A DNA stretch of 64,000 nucleotides, from the NCBI GenBank assembly GCA_028873815.1, contig JAPPNN010000023.1, positions 1-64,000 of the forward strand. Direction: 5' to 3'. A model generated the notes under the pieces. It was given only the letters and a program-made list of their open reading frames with translations, had not been told where the DNA came from and did no database searches. This stretch comes from Gemmatimonadota bacterium. Lineage in GTDB: Bacteria; Gemmatimonadota; Gemmatimonadetes; Longimicrobiales; Gaopeijiaceae. Position numbers and translations under genes: made by a program. This document shows, in pieces, positions 35,932 to 45,124 of this stretch. How positions within the stretch are numbered: the first letter of the stretch is position 1; every line of letters starts with the position of its first letter.

Positions 35932-35975
35932 CCGACATGCCGGTGGCCCTGGATTTGCCGCGGAAACGTGAGGGC
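35932..35975 (-). repeat. intergenic repeat copy A (minus orientation)
   Basis: Reading the minus strand, the 19-mer CACGTTTCCGCGGCAAATC (core 35952-35970) is followed by CAGGGCCACCGGCATGT. The same core occurs twice in the opposite orientation at 37633-37651 and 37820-37838, so the three copies bracket the DUF222-HNH gene. Apart from this copy, nothing was identified between 35737 and 35997. Confidence 0.7.
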
Positions 35976-35997
35976 ATCCCCCGCCGCTGCCGCGGAC

Positions 35998-37293
35998 TCA
36001 TCGGTCCGCCTCGCGTGCCTGCTCGACGGCCCCGCCAGCCGCATCGACCGCCTCCCTGACGGCCGCCTCAATCTCCCACGGGATCGCCGAGTCCACGAGC
36101 CGCGCGGCCCCGTTGTACATCTCCCCCGGTGCGAGCGGGGGCGGGGGCGGCAGGGGCAGCGTCGGCTCCGGCGGCGGGGGCGCGCTCGCGAGCATCCCGC
36201 CGCTGCGCGCGAAGAACACCGCCTGACCAGCCCGGTCGAGCGCCATCCGGACCCGGCCCTCGTGCACGAGCCGGTGATGCCGCCGGCACAGCAGCACCGT
36301 GTTGGCCAGACTCGTCTCCCCACCGTCGGCCCAGTGCCGGACATGATGCGCCTCGGTGAACCGGCCTGCGCAGCCCGGGTACCGGCAGCCCCGGTCCCGC
36401 TCCTCGAGCGCCCGGCGCAGGTGCGGCGGGATCGTCCGCGTCTTCCGCCCCACGCTGACGACCTTGCCCCCCCGGTGCAGCATCGAGACCAGCGACGCAT
36501 CGCACGCCATGCGCCGCGACGTCTCGGCGCTCACCCGCACCCCGTCGAGTTCCGACCGGCCCCCCTCGCCGTCCTTCTCCAGCGTGGCCATCTCCGTGTG
36601 CACCGTCACCTAGTACCGCTCGGCCCGTGTGCCGCCGCTCGGCGTCGCTTCCGCGTCGGTCAGCCCCGCCGCCAGCGCCCGCTCGGCGACCAGCCCGATC
36701 GCATCGGCCCTGCGCTGGCGGCTCCGTGGCCGCGCGTCCACATCCTCGGCCCGGTACAGCGCGTCGCTCGCGGCCTCGACGGCCCGCATCAGTACGGCCC
36801 CGGCCTCGGGCTCGAGCCGACCCCGCACCACGTACGTCCCGTCGGCGTCGATGAAGACCGAGAACGCCCGGGCCCGGTGCCGGGCCTCTTCGGCCCCGAT
36901 CTCGCCGTCGCGTGACAGGTGCCGCACCCCCCGCACTCTCCGCTCCAGCGCCGCGGCCGAGCCCCGCCGCGCGTAGTCGAGCAGTTCGCCCTCGGTCTCG
37001 GACGTCGCCACCCGGGTGATGGCCCGAGCCTTGGCGTAGGAGAGCCGCCCGGCCTTCATCTCAACCGAGGTCTTCGGTAGGTCCTCGAGCGCATGGGCGA
37101 CCCGGACGTTCTCGCGGCAGGTGGCGAGGGCGCGCCCGGTCCTCCAGGCGAGCCACTCGGCGCAGGAGTCGAAGGCGTCGGCCCACCCCTCGCGGCGGTC
37201 GAACTCGGCGACGAGGGTGAGCATCTCGTAGGTGGCGATGTTGATCCGGGCGGCGAGTTCGGCGATGCGCTCTCCGAGTTGGGCGGTGTTCAT
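35998..37293 (-). pseudogene. DUF222-HNH endonuclease gene split by an in-frame amber codon
   Basis: One reading frame encodes 227 residues of DUF222 (MNTAQLGERIAELAARINIA onward, with GRLSYAKARAITRVATSETE), then TAG at 36610-36612, then 203 residues in the same frame. The second part carries the HNH nuclease: GCRYPGCAGRFTEAHHVRHW, then TSLANTVLLCRRHHRLVHEG. Intact relatives usually continue ERYQV here, so CAG to TAG is the simplest event. A GTG directly after the TAG could allow reinitiation. The upstream start has a perfect GGAGG. The protein ends in a Pro-rich linker and a short helical tail. DUF222-HNH proteins are multicopy, mobile-like nuclease genes. Confidence 0.85.
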
Positions 37294-37626
37294 GTGATCC
37301 TCCAGGTTGAGTTACGGCAACGGCTTATGTGAGTCGCACCTGAAAGTTAACCCCGGGTTTTCGGCCTTCTGTGTGGGCCTGGGACGCGAAAAGTCGGGTC
37401 AGAACGACGCCGAAGGGTCGCCGGGCGTCGTTCGTCCGCCAGCGGGGCTTCCTGCGGCTCCTGGCGGGCATCCTGCACCGGGTCCCGGACCTCGCCGAAG
37501 GCGCCATTTCAGAACCCGTCCATAGCTGGATCGGCCTGCGTATGGACGATTTGGGACACCCGCCGGGGAAAGACATCCGGCGATCGGCCGACCGCGGACC
37601 GATCCGCCGCAGCACGGCGCGCCATC

Positions 37627-37682
37627 GTCACCCACGTTTCCGCGGCAAATCCCGGGACACCGACATGTTCGCATGGGCGGGA
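37627..37682 (+). repeat. intergenic repeat copy B
   Basis: GTCACCCACGTTTCCGCGGC opens this copy, and AAATCCCGGGACACCGACAT follows. Similarity to copy C extends about 12 bases further (ATGGGCG then ACAC). It lies upstream of the DUF222-HNH start. Confidence 0.7.
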
Positions 37683-37813
37683 CACTACCATGCCCGATTG
37701 GCTGGCCGCCCACCAAGCTCGACCGTGCGGCCCGCCCGCCACACTCGACTCGGCGTGGCCACCCAGGCTCGGACGCAACTCCGCCCCGCCCACCGCTCCG
37801 CCGCCGGCGACCC

Positions 37814-37871
37814 GTCACCCACGTTTCCGCGGCAAATCTTGGGACACCGGCATTGTTCCTATGGGCGCACA
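37814..37871 (+). repeat. intergenic repeat copy C
   Basis: Same opening GTCACCCACGTTTCCGCGGC as copy B, 187 bp further on and in the same orientation, followed by AAATCTTGGGACACCGGCAT. Confidence 0.7.
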
Positions 37872-38018
37872 CCCGCCCGCCAGCACCACCGCAGCCCGCC
37901 CGCCAGCCCGACCGCACCCCACCCGCCCCAACTGGGTCCGCACCCGCCAGCCAGCCCGACCGCAACCCGCCCGGACACTCGTCGAGCCCAGCCCATCAAG
38001 TACCGCCCGCCACCACCA

Positions 38019-38036
38019 TGACGTAACGTCAGGGTT
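38019..38036 (+). repeat. TGACGTAACGTYAGGGTT repeat, copy 2
   Basis: TGACGTAACGTCAGGGTT differs at one base from the copy at 10027-10044. Its first 13 bases are an inverted repeat (TGACGT-A-ACGTCA). A degenerate third copy (14 of 18 bases) is at 38099-38116, abutting the stop of the amidohydrolase gene. All copies lie at 3' ends of minus-strand genes. Confidence 0.5.
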
Positions 38037-38114
38037 AACGGCAATGAACGCCCCGCCCGGCACGACGCTGGCGACCCGGTCGCGCCAGTGGACCACCCTC
38101 ATGTAACCTCAGGG

Positions 38115-41100
38115 TCATCCCGGTGGCCGCCGGTCCCAGTAGTCGTCCGCCCGCACATCCGTCCGCGTGATGTCGTCGTTCGTCCACGGCCGGGGCCCGT
38201 AGTCGCGCTCGATCGGCCACGTCTGCCGTAGCGTCCTCGCGTCGAACAGGTTGCCGCCGAGCATGACCAGACTCACCTCGGACGACAGCCGGATATCCTC
38301 GAGCGGGTTCTGATCCAGCACGGCCAAGTCGGCGAGCTTGCCGACCTCGATCGAGCCGATGTCCTGTTCCAGGCCGATGAAGCGCGCGGCGCTGATGGTT
38401 CCGGTCTTCAGGGCTTCCAGCGGGGTCATGGCCTCGCCGAAGGCCCACATTTCCCAGTGCGCGCCCAGGCCGTCGACTTCCCCGTGCGCGCCGACCGCAA
38501 CGTGACCCCCCGCGCGTGCAATATCGGCCGCGCCCTCGGCGATCAGCGGGAAGATGTACTCGCGGGCCGGCTTCTTCACGAAGCTGCGCCGCACCGCGAT
38601 CTCCTGCCACGGCGACCAGGCGAGTTGCAGCGGATCGAGCCACAGGTCATGCTCGCCCAGCCAGAACTCCAGCGCGACGCCCTTCGGGTAGTCGGTCAGC
38701 GTGATTTGCGGCGAGTAGGTCGCGCCGGCCTGGCCCATGAACGTCGTCACGTCGCGATACGTGGGCACGTTCTGGATGGGGTGCTCCCAGCCGGTGTGGC
38801 CGCCCATGATCAGACCCAGCAGGTAGATGAAATCGCCGTTCTCGGCGGTCAGGGTGACGCCGCGCTCACGCGACGCCTGCGCGAGCATCTGGCGCTGAAC
38901 CCGCGTGCACTGCTTGTAGTCCTTGAGCGACAGCGCGCCCTGGTCGGCGAGGCGGTTGACGTGGCCCAGCGCATCGTCGTAGGACCGGATCTCGCGCACC
39001 GGGCCGTGCGGGGGGCAGACCAGGGTCTGTCCGGTCGAATACGTCCGCGGCCCGATCACGCGGCCGGCCTCGTGCATCTCCGCGATCACGAACGAGGGGT
39101 CGGGCTGCGCCGAGGGGTCGTGCGTGGTCGTGACGCCGTAGACGAGGTAGCGCGCGGACTCGTGGCGGCGCTGGGGCGGGATGAAGGAGTTGCCCGCGAA
39201 GGTCAGATGGTGGGCGTGGACGTCGAGCAGGCCGGGGATGATCGTCTTGCCGGCGACATCAACCACCCGGTCCGCGCCCGACGCGTCGCACTCGCCCACG
39301 CACGCGATCCGGCTGCCGTCGATGACGATCGTGCCGCGCTCGATCACGTCGGGCAGGGAGGGGGTGGGGGTCGCCCGTGACGAGGCGGCCGCCGATTCCG
39401 CCATGGTCACAATCCGCGCACCCTCCAGCGCCAGCGTGCTGCTGGGACGAGGCCGTGGGATGCGCAGCCCCAGGTCGCGGATGCTCGACGAAACCTCGCC
39501 GCCCACCGTCACGGTGGCGTGGCGGCCCGCAGAGGCGTATTCGAGCGTGCGGTTGTCCCGCCAGCGCGGATAGATGCCGCCCTCGTGGAGCCGGGTGACG
39601 CCCGGGCCCGTGGCATCGATGGTGAGCGGGCCGGTCGCCGTCAGGCCGGGCGGGGCCGGGGCGACGTGCATGGACTGCAGCTGCCGGAAGGCGACGTGGC
39701 GGCCGTCCGGTGACAGCGCGGCCTGCTCGGTGCCGGGGGGCAGCCGCAGGTGCGTGCGCGGGTCGCCGCCGTCGGAAGCCAAGGACAGGATCGCGGGTGC
39801 GCCGCCGTCGCCCCCCGCGAAGTACAGTCGGCCGTCGTCGCCGATCGTGATGTCGCGCTGGGGCCCGGTGGCCGTGAGTTCGCGTGCCGACCCGCCATCG
39901 GCCGGGACCTCGACGAGCTGCCAGCCGCGCCCGATCGTCACCCAGCTGAGCGCGGGATCCCAGCGGTTGACGACCAGCGCACCGTCGCCGGGACGCCAGG
40001 CCAGCTGCGCATAACGGCCGGCCGTAGTCGTAAGCCGCACAGGGGCCCCGCCGCGCGCGGGGACCTTCCAGACATGACCGCCGTCCACGTCGTCCCAGGA
40101 CGTGTAGGCGACCCAGCGTCCGTCGTGGGACCAGGCCGGGCCGGTCTCGAGGGGCTGATCGGAGGGATGCGGGTCGGCCATCGGGGCCGCGCCCGAGCTG
40201 GCGGCACTTCCATCCGTGATCAGGTAGCCGGCGGCGTCGGCCAGGCGGCGGGGACTGCCTTCGCCGACCTCTTCGATCCAAAGCCAACCGGCGGCCTCGA
40301 AAACGACCTGCCGGCCATCGGGCGAGGTCACCGGCGTGCGGGCGAAGCGCACCGCGAAGTCGTCGTCGGCGATCCGGCGCGAGGCGCGTGCCATTTCGGA
40401 GATGCTGCGCTGAACGCGGGCGCGGAAGGGGATCGTTTCGACGTTGCCCTCGAGGTCAACACGGCGGATGCGGCCGCCCTGGGTGATCACGAGCGAGCGG
40501 CCGTCGGGGGCCCAGCTGTAGCCGGGGAGGACGCCGATGTTCCAGCTAGGGTGATGATCGGTCGCGGCGGGTGTGATCGGGTCCATCAGGATGCGTTCGT
40601 CGCCGGTCTCGAGGTCGCGGATCCAGAGCGCGGTGCGGCCCATGTACTCGTGGCCGCGGTAGGACATGACGCTGCCCGGGAGCTTGCGCGCGAAGGTGAG
40701 CCAGCGGCCGTCGGGCGAGACCTCGGCGCCGACCTCGCCGAGCCGCAGCGGGTACGCGGGACGCCCGCAGCAGTGGAGGTAGCGGCCGGTGCTTTCGGTG
40801 ATGTCGTCGATGGTGCCGGTAGCGAGGTCGAGGCGGCGAATGCGGCGCTCCTCGCCGGTGAAGATCGCGGAGCCGAAGAAGAGGGTGCGGCCATCGGGTG
40901 TGAACGACGGGTTCTGCGCGCGGTCGGCGCCCTCCCAGAAGCCCGCGCGGGCCGGAGCCGTGGCGCCCGACGCGCCGAGTATGACCAGGTCGGTCGGCGG
41001 GCCGCCCTCGGCCGGGAAGACCGAGATCACGTCGGTGGTGCGGTAGAACCCGACCGGCCCCTTCAGCTTGCGGGTGACCGCGATCTGACGGCCGTCGGGC

Positions 41101-41597
41101 GTCCACTCCGGCTCCTGCAGGCGGTACTCGACGCTGAGATGAATCGCCCGCGGGTTGGATCCGTCGGCGTCCATGACCCAGAGGTTGTCCTGCCCCCCGC
41201 GGTCGGAGACGAACGCGATGCGCGTGCCGTCGGGCGAGTACGTCGGATGGTAGTTGACCGCGATGCCGCTGTTCTGCGTGAGCGATTCGGCGTCGCCGCC
41301 CTCGGCCGGAACGCGGTAGATGTGGCCCAGCAGGTCGAAGACGATCCAGCGCCCGTCGGGCGAGATGTCGAGCGACATCCACGTGCCCTGATCGGTCGTG
41401 AAGTCGATCTCGCGTGGTGTGCCGCGGGCCAGCGTGGCGTCCCACTCGGCGACGCTCTGGGCGTGGAGGGGTGCGGTGGGGGGGAGGAGGGCGGCGGTGG
41501 CGAGCCCGGCCAGCACGTGGCGCAGGCCGGCCGACACGCCACGCGGCGCGCCTGCGTCAGGGCACGATGACGTCCAGAACTTTGGTCGAGACCACAT
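38115..41597 (-). CDS. exported TolB-type propeller / amidohydrolase fusion
   Basis: A 1160-residue protein. A signal peptide ending PLHAQS is followed by TolB/PD40 blades (SLDISPDGRWIVFDLLGHIY; SPDGTRIAFVSDRGGQDNLW) to about residue 720. The C-terminal amidohydrolase has the metal motif GKTIIPGLLDVHAHHLTFAG and the late IGSIEVGKLADLAVLDQNPL typical of imidazolonepropionase/prolidase-like members. It would hydrolyse an amide or cyclic amide, often peptide-derived. ATG 41597 lies inside the upstream gene and has a GGAG 10 bases away; GTG 41537 is an alternative starting nearer the hydrophobic core. Last gene of the hydrolase operon. Paralogous to 61094-64000. Confidence 0.88.
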   Translation of the reverse strand: MWSRPKFWTSSCPDAGAPRGVSAGLRHVLAGLATAALLPPTAPLHAQSVAEWDATLARGTPREIDFTTDQGTWMSLDISPDGRWIVFDLLGHIYRVPAEGGDAESLTQNSGIAVNYHPTYSPDGTRIAFVSDRGGQDNLWVMDADGSNPRAIHLSVEYRLQEPEWTPDGRQIAVTRKLKGPVGFYRTTDVISVFPAEGGPPTDLVILGASGATAPARAGFWEGADRAQNPSFTPDGRTLFFGSAIFTGEERRIRRLDLATGTIDDITESTGRYLHCCGRPAYPLRLGEVGAEVSPDGRWLTFARKLPGSVMSYRGHEYMGRTALWIRDLETGDERILMDPITPAATDHHPSWNIGVLPGYSWAPDGRSLVITQGGRIRRVDLEGNVETIPFRARVQRSISEMARASRRIADDDFAVRFARTPVTSPDGRQVVFEAAGWLWIEEVGEGSPRRLADAAGYLITDGSAASSGAAPMADPHPSDQPLETGPAWSHDGRWVAYTSWDDVDGGHVWKVPARGGAPVRLTTTAGRYAQLAWRPGDGALVVNRWDPALSWVTIGRGWQLVEVPADGGSARELTATGPQRDITIGDDGRLYFAGGDGGAPAILSLASDGGDPRTHLRLPPGTEQAALSPDGRHVAFRQLQSMHVAPAPPGLTATGPLTIDATGPGVTRLHEGGIYPRWRDNRTLEYASAGRHATVTVGGEVSSSIRDLGLRIPRPRPSSTLALEGARIVTMAESAAASSRATPTPSLPDVIERGTIVIDGSRIACVGECDASGADRVVDVAGKTIIPGLLDVHAHHLTFAGNSFIPPQRRHESARYLVYGVTTTHDPSAQPDPSFVIAEMHEAGRVIGPRTYSTGQTLVCPPHGPVREIRSYDDALGHVNRLADQGALSLKDYKQCTRVQRQMLAQASRERGVTLTAENGDFIYLLGLIMGGHTGWEHPIQNVPTYRDVTTFMGQAGATYSPQITLTDYPKGVALEFWLGEHDLWLDPLQLAWSPWQEIAVRRSFVKKPAREYIFPLIAEGAADIARAGGHVAVGAHGEVDGLGAHWEMWAFGEAMTPLEALKTGTISAARFIGLEQDIGSIEVGKLADLAVLDQNPLEDIRLSSEVSLVMLGGNLFDARTLRQTWPIERDYGPRPWTNDDITRTDVRADDYWDRRPPG

Positions 41598-43830
41598 GGT
41601 TCAATAGCTCCGCGGTGTCGAAGTAGGTCGGCTTGAGGCGCCGCTCGCTGGTTAGGCGGGCCTGGTCGACGTAGTAGGGCGAGTCGGGGTTTTCGCTCTG
41701 GCCGTAGTTGTGAAGCGTGTACGACCGGATGGGATCGGTGAACTGCACGAGGCGCAGCAGCCGCGAGCCGATCTCGACATGGCGCATGCCCAGCGAGTCG
41801 GGCGGGCTGAACGTGCTCATGGCGCGCAGCGTGAAGATGCAGGAGAGGTCGAGCGCGCAGCCCACCCCGCCGCCACCGGGCGGCACGATCGAGAGGCCGC
41901 CCAGGGGCCAGGTGCGGCCGCCGCGGCCGATGCGGAAGACGTCGCCCAGCGTGCGGTCGATCGAGCCGTACGTGTCGAGCATGAACGCGGCGGTGGCGTC
42001 GAGGGCGTCCAGCAGGCGCGGGAGGAGCGCAGCCGGCAGGTCGTCTTTCTCCCAGAGCGGGTCGGTGAGGGCCGCGCGGGCCGCGTCGTCGAGGTCGGGG
42101 AGGGCGAAGATCTGCTCGCGCCAGACGAGGTACGCGTGCGCAGCCCGGGACTCTTGGCGGGCATGGCCGTCGAAGCCGAGGATGCGCGCCGCGAGGGTGC
42201 GGACCCGAGGCGCGGCGGCCCGGATGCGGTCGCGGTCGGCGTTGAGCGCCCGCCTGAGCGCCTCCTGCCAGGCGGCGGTGCCGACCCACATCTCGTCGAG
42301 CGAGAGTTCGACGGCGTCGTCGAAGGTGAAGTCCCACGCACCCGAGAGGACGTCGACGGCCCGCACGCCACGCGTGTTCCGGCGGCCCGGCGTGTCGTTG
42401 TAGATGTACGACGGGTAGCGGTCGGCAGTGAGCGGACTGTCCTCGAGCATCACGTCGGGCGCGATGTTGTTGTTCTGCATGTAGCCCGCGGCGGGGGTTT
42501 CGAGCTGGACAAGATCCTCCAGCGGGTGGATCCCCAGCCACGCCGTCGCCGACGTGTTGCCGGGCACGGGCCGGTTCCAGTCCGGGCCGTCGGGGCGCAT
42601 CGGCGTGCGGCCCGCGCGGACGTACCACGAGTCGCCGTGGCGATCGCCGAACATGACGTTCTGCGGGAACATGCCGAGCCGCCGCATGGCCTGCTTCACC
42701 CCGGCGATGCCGGTCGCGTGGTTGATTTCGTAGACCTCCTGGTCGAAGTCGCCGGCGGTGTGCATGTAGGACGTGCTGACGACGTAGGCCTTGCCGTCCT
42801 GCCGCGCGACGACGGGGGAAAGGACATCGTTGTGGCGGGTGTAGGCGAAAGTGCGCGTGACCGGGTCGCCGCCCCGCACCTCGATGGTCACATCGTGCAT
42901 TTCCATCCGGCGCCATCCACCGTCGTAGCGGTAGCGCAGCGAGTCGGCGGGGTCGACATCGACCTCGTAGCAGTCGGCGACATCGGGCGCGCCGGTGGTC
43001 ATGCCCCAGGCGACGTTTCGCGTATGCGTGAGGATCAGCAGGGGGCCGAGCGAGTAGGCCGCCGTGTGGAGGTCGCCCGCGTGCATGCGTGATTCATAGG
43101 TGAAGGCGCCGTCGATCCCGCCGTGCGGGTCGCTCAGCACGATCATGGCGTTGGCGCGGGTGCGCCAGGGAGCCAGGATCCATTCGTTGGAGGCGTTCCG
43201 GTCCGCTCGGACGAGGGCATCGCGGTCGGCGGCCGCCAACTGGACGCCGCCGCGGGCGCAATCCTGCAGACCCTGTCCGGCCTGGTAGCCGGGCCAGAGC
43301 ACGAAGCGCGACAGCACCACCGGGTCCCAGGGTTCGAGGTCGGGGGCCCAGTCCGGAGTGTCGTCCGGGTGCTCGGCCATCCAGGCTTCCATGCCCGCGA
43401 CGAAGTGGACGTAGTTCTGCTGGAGCTGGGGACTCAGCCGCTCAAACCCGGCCTGCGCCTCTTCGACGTGCCGCCACATGCGTGACTGGATGTCCGTGGC
43501 GACCGCGTTCGCGGTGGGCGGCCCGCCAAAACCGGAGGTCGTTCCGTCCCCGAATGCCGCCGCAAGCTCGCCGCGCCCGGCGAGGAACATGTTCAAGATA
43601 AACTTAAGTTGATCTTCGGCCTGCGCGTATCCGAGACCGTAGAACCCGGCCTCCTCGGTGTCGGCGATGATGTGGGGGACGCCCCAGGGGTCGCGGTGGA
43701 TGGTGACCTGGGCCGATTGGGCTGCGACCTGGATCCGGTCAACGGCGGGATCATGGGGCTGCACCGTGGGCCGTGCGCCGGCACACGCCACCAGGACCGC
43801 GCCGACGGCAAGCGTGCGGGTCGGGTTCAT
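41557..43830 (-). CDS. penicillin-acylase-family N-terminal-nucleophile hydrolase (lipoprotein)
   Basis: A 757-residue lipoprotein (lipobox GAVLVAC). The alpha-chain region contains VTIHRDPWGVPHIIADTEEA and GYAQAEDQLKFILNMFLAGR. The beta-chain nucleophile Ser is in NASNEWILAPWRTRANAMIV, followed by LSDPHGG, as in acylases that self-cleave before this Ser. C-terminal Asn-type and substrate residues fit the family length. It would cleave acyl amides such as acyl-homoserine lactones, acyl amino acids or penicillins, and the sequence does not say which. Overlaps the TolB/amidohydrolase gene by 41 bp and follows the M23 gene by 31 bp. Confidence 0.9.
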   Translation of the reverse strand: MNPTRTLAVGAVLVACAGARPTVQPHDPAVDRIQVAAQSAQVTIHRDPWGVPHIIADTEEAGFYGLGYAQAEDQLKFILNMFLAGRGELAAAFGDGTTSGFGGPPTANAVATDIQSRMWRHVEEAQAGFERLSPQLQQNYVHFVAGMEAWMAEHPDDTPDWAPDLEPWDPVVLSRFVLWPGYQAGQGLQDCARGGVQLAAADRDALVRADRNASNEWILAPWRTRANAMIVLSDPHGGIDGAFTYESRMHAGDLHTAAYSLGPLLILTHTRNVAWGMTTGAPDVADCYEVDVDPADSLRYRYDGGWRRMEMHDVTIEVRGGDPVTRTFAYTRHNDVLSPVVARQDGKAYVVSTSYMHTAGDFDQEVYEINHATGIAGVKQAMRRLGMFPQNVMFGDRHGDSWYVRAGRTPMRPDGPDWNRPVPGNTSATAWLGIHPLEDLVQLETPAAGYMQNNNIAPDVMLEDSPLTADRYPSYIYNDTPGRRNTRGVRAVDVLSGAWDFTFDDAVELSLDEMWVGTAAWQEALRRALNADRDRIRAAAPRVRTLAARILGFDGHARQESRAAHAYLVWREQIFALPDLDDAARAALTDPLWEKDDLPAALLPRLLDALDATAAFMLDTYGSIDRTLGDVFRIGRGGRTWPLGGLSIVPPGGGGVGCALDLSCIFTLRAMSTFSPPDSLGMRHVEIGSRLLRLVQFTDPIRSYTLHNYGQSENPDSPYYVDQARLTSERRLKPTYFDTAELLNHVVSTKVLDVIVP

Positions 43831-43861
43831 GGAAAACGCTCCTTCCTTGATACCGGCTCCG

Positions 43862-45124
43862 TTACCGCGGGAACCGGATCAGCTGGTCGCGCATCGGGGT
43901 TTCGCCTCGCCGCGTCTCTGGTTCGTGCATCTCGCATGGTCCGGCTGGTCCCTGGCGGCAGAAGCCAAGGAGGTCGAAGGCGTCGTGCACGAACGGCAAC
44001 CCTTCCGCACCGAGCGGCACGTTCTCGTCAGTGATGTGGAAGTGCAGGTGCGGGCCACCCGAGTTGCCGGAGTTGCCGACCTGGCCGAGCACCTGGCCGC
44101 GCCGCACCTGCTGGCCGACCTGGACCGGCACGCTCCCGGGCAGGAGGTGGGCGTACAGCGCGTAGCGGCCCTCTCCGATGTCCAGGATGACGTGGTTGCC
44201 GATGGCGGTGGAAAGGTTGAAGACAGCGGGGCGCGAGGTCTCCCCGGGACGGTTCTCCGGGACGCCGTCGAGCACGGAGGAGATCACCCCGTCCGCCAGG
44301 GCGATCACCTCCGCGCCGTAGCCCGGATAGGTGTCGTTGTCGCCGCCCTCCACCGGACTGGCGCGGCCCTCGGCGTCGACCAGCATGTAGTCGATCGCGT
44401 ACCGCTGCGCGAACGCCGAGCGTCCGAAGAGCTGGAGCGGCATGCGGCGGTGCCCGGAGTCGTTGGAGGGACCGTTGAACACCGCCCACGGTCCTCCCCG
44501 CAGCGGCGGCCCGATCTCAATCACGGAGCCCTCGTGGATCGGCGTCTCCAGGGCCACGTAGTCGGCCTCGGTGGAGTCGCCCGCGGGAAGGTCGAACCAC
44601 ACGCGGTGGTAGAACTGCCGCGGGGTGGCGGCCGATGCCGGCAGGGGCAGCATGACGTACACCACCCCGTGCGACCGGGGGCCGATGGTTCGCTGCACGA
44701 CTGGATCGTCCTCCTGCTCGAACGGCGGGAGCATGTTGCTGCCCAGTTCCTCGCCCGAGTACTCCAGCAGGCGCTGTCCGTCTGCCGATTCGGCGAAGAC
44801 CTCGACGCGGCTCACCTGCGCCGGGGCGGGCAGGAAGCTCGTGATCAGGAGCTCGTAGACGAAGTAGCGGGTGTCTCCGGAGACGAGCGGGCCGGGCGGG
44901 ACGGGCACGCGGATCTCGAAGGGTGGGGGGAATGGGCGGAGCGACTGGGCTGTTGCGGGGACCGGGGGCAACGCGAGCGATGCGGAGGCCACGAGCAGCG
45001 CGGTGGCCGCGAGGGACGCGGTGGCCGCGAGGGGCGCTGCGCATGACGCAGGCGCGATTGCGCGGCCGAGCGCGACGCGAAGGCGCGCGGGGAACGCTCC
45101 GGGGGAACGGCGGCGCACTCTCAT
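43862..45124 (-). CDS. M23-type metallopeptidase, exported
   Basis: A 420-residue protein. An Ala-rich N-terminal hydrophobic segment and PVPATAQS mark export. A beta domain (about 60-215) precedes the M23 lysostaphin-like domain, with GHRRMPLQLF, QRYAIDYMLVD, YALYAHLLPGSVPVQVGQQV and GNSGNSGGPHLHFHI. The last is the HxH metal motif, while the usual HxxxD first site reads RYAID, as in an M23 subgroup. Substrate would be peptidoglycan or a Gly-rich peptide. ATG at 45124 overlaps the stop of the aspartic-protease-like gene (ATGA), indicating translational coupling. Confidence 0.9.
   Translation of the reverse strand: MRVRRRSPGAFPARLRVALGRAIAPASCAAPLAATASLAATALLVASASLALPPVPATAQSLRPFPPPFEIRVPVPPGPLVSGDTRYFVYELLITSFLPAPAQVSRVEVFAESADGQRLLEYSGEELGSNMLPPFEQEDDPVVQRTIGPRSHGVVYVMLPLPASAATPRQFYHRVWFDLPAGDSTEADYVALETPIHEGSVIEIGPPLRGGPWAVFNGPSNDSGHRRMPLQLFGRSAFAQRYAIDYMLVDAEGRASPVEGGDNDTYPGYGAEVIALADGVISSVLDGVPENRPGETSRPAVFNLSTAIGNHVILDIGEGRYALYAHLLPGSVPVQVGQQVRRGQVLGQVGNSGNSGGPHLHFHITDENVPLGAEGLPFVHDAFDLLGFCRQGPAGPCEMHEPETRRGETPMRDQLIRFPR

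Larger units (their letters stand above)
37294..38114. other. 820-bp gene-free, Pro-codon-rich repeat region
   Basis: No convincing gene: the open frames on both strands are low-complexity (Pro, Arg, Thr and Ala codons) without a start signal or family motif. It contains repeat copies B and C, and near 38019 and 38099 two copies of the TGACGTAACGTYAGGGTT motif. It looks like repeat-rich spacer beside the HNH gene. Confidence 0.6.

Noticed and set aside
34420..36915. 831-codon plus-strand open frame spanning the BPP and HNH genes
   Set aside because: Runs across two minus-strand genes and an intergenic gap; low-complexity residues and no motifs.
41063..42916. 617-codon minus-strand frame overlapping the acylase and amidohydrolase genes
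   Set aside because: Arg/His/Pro-rich out-of-frame shadow; the in-frame genes have catalytic motifs.
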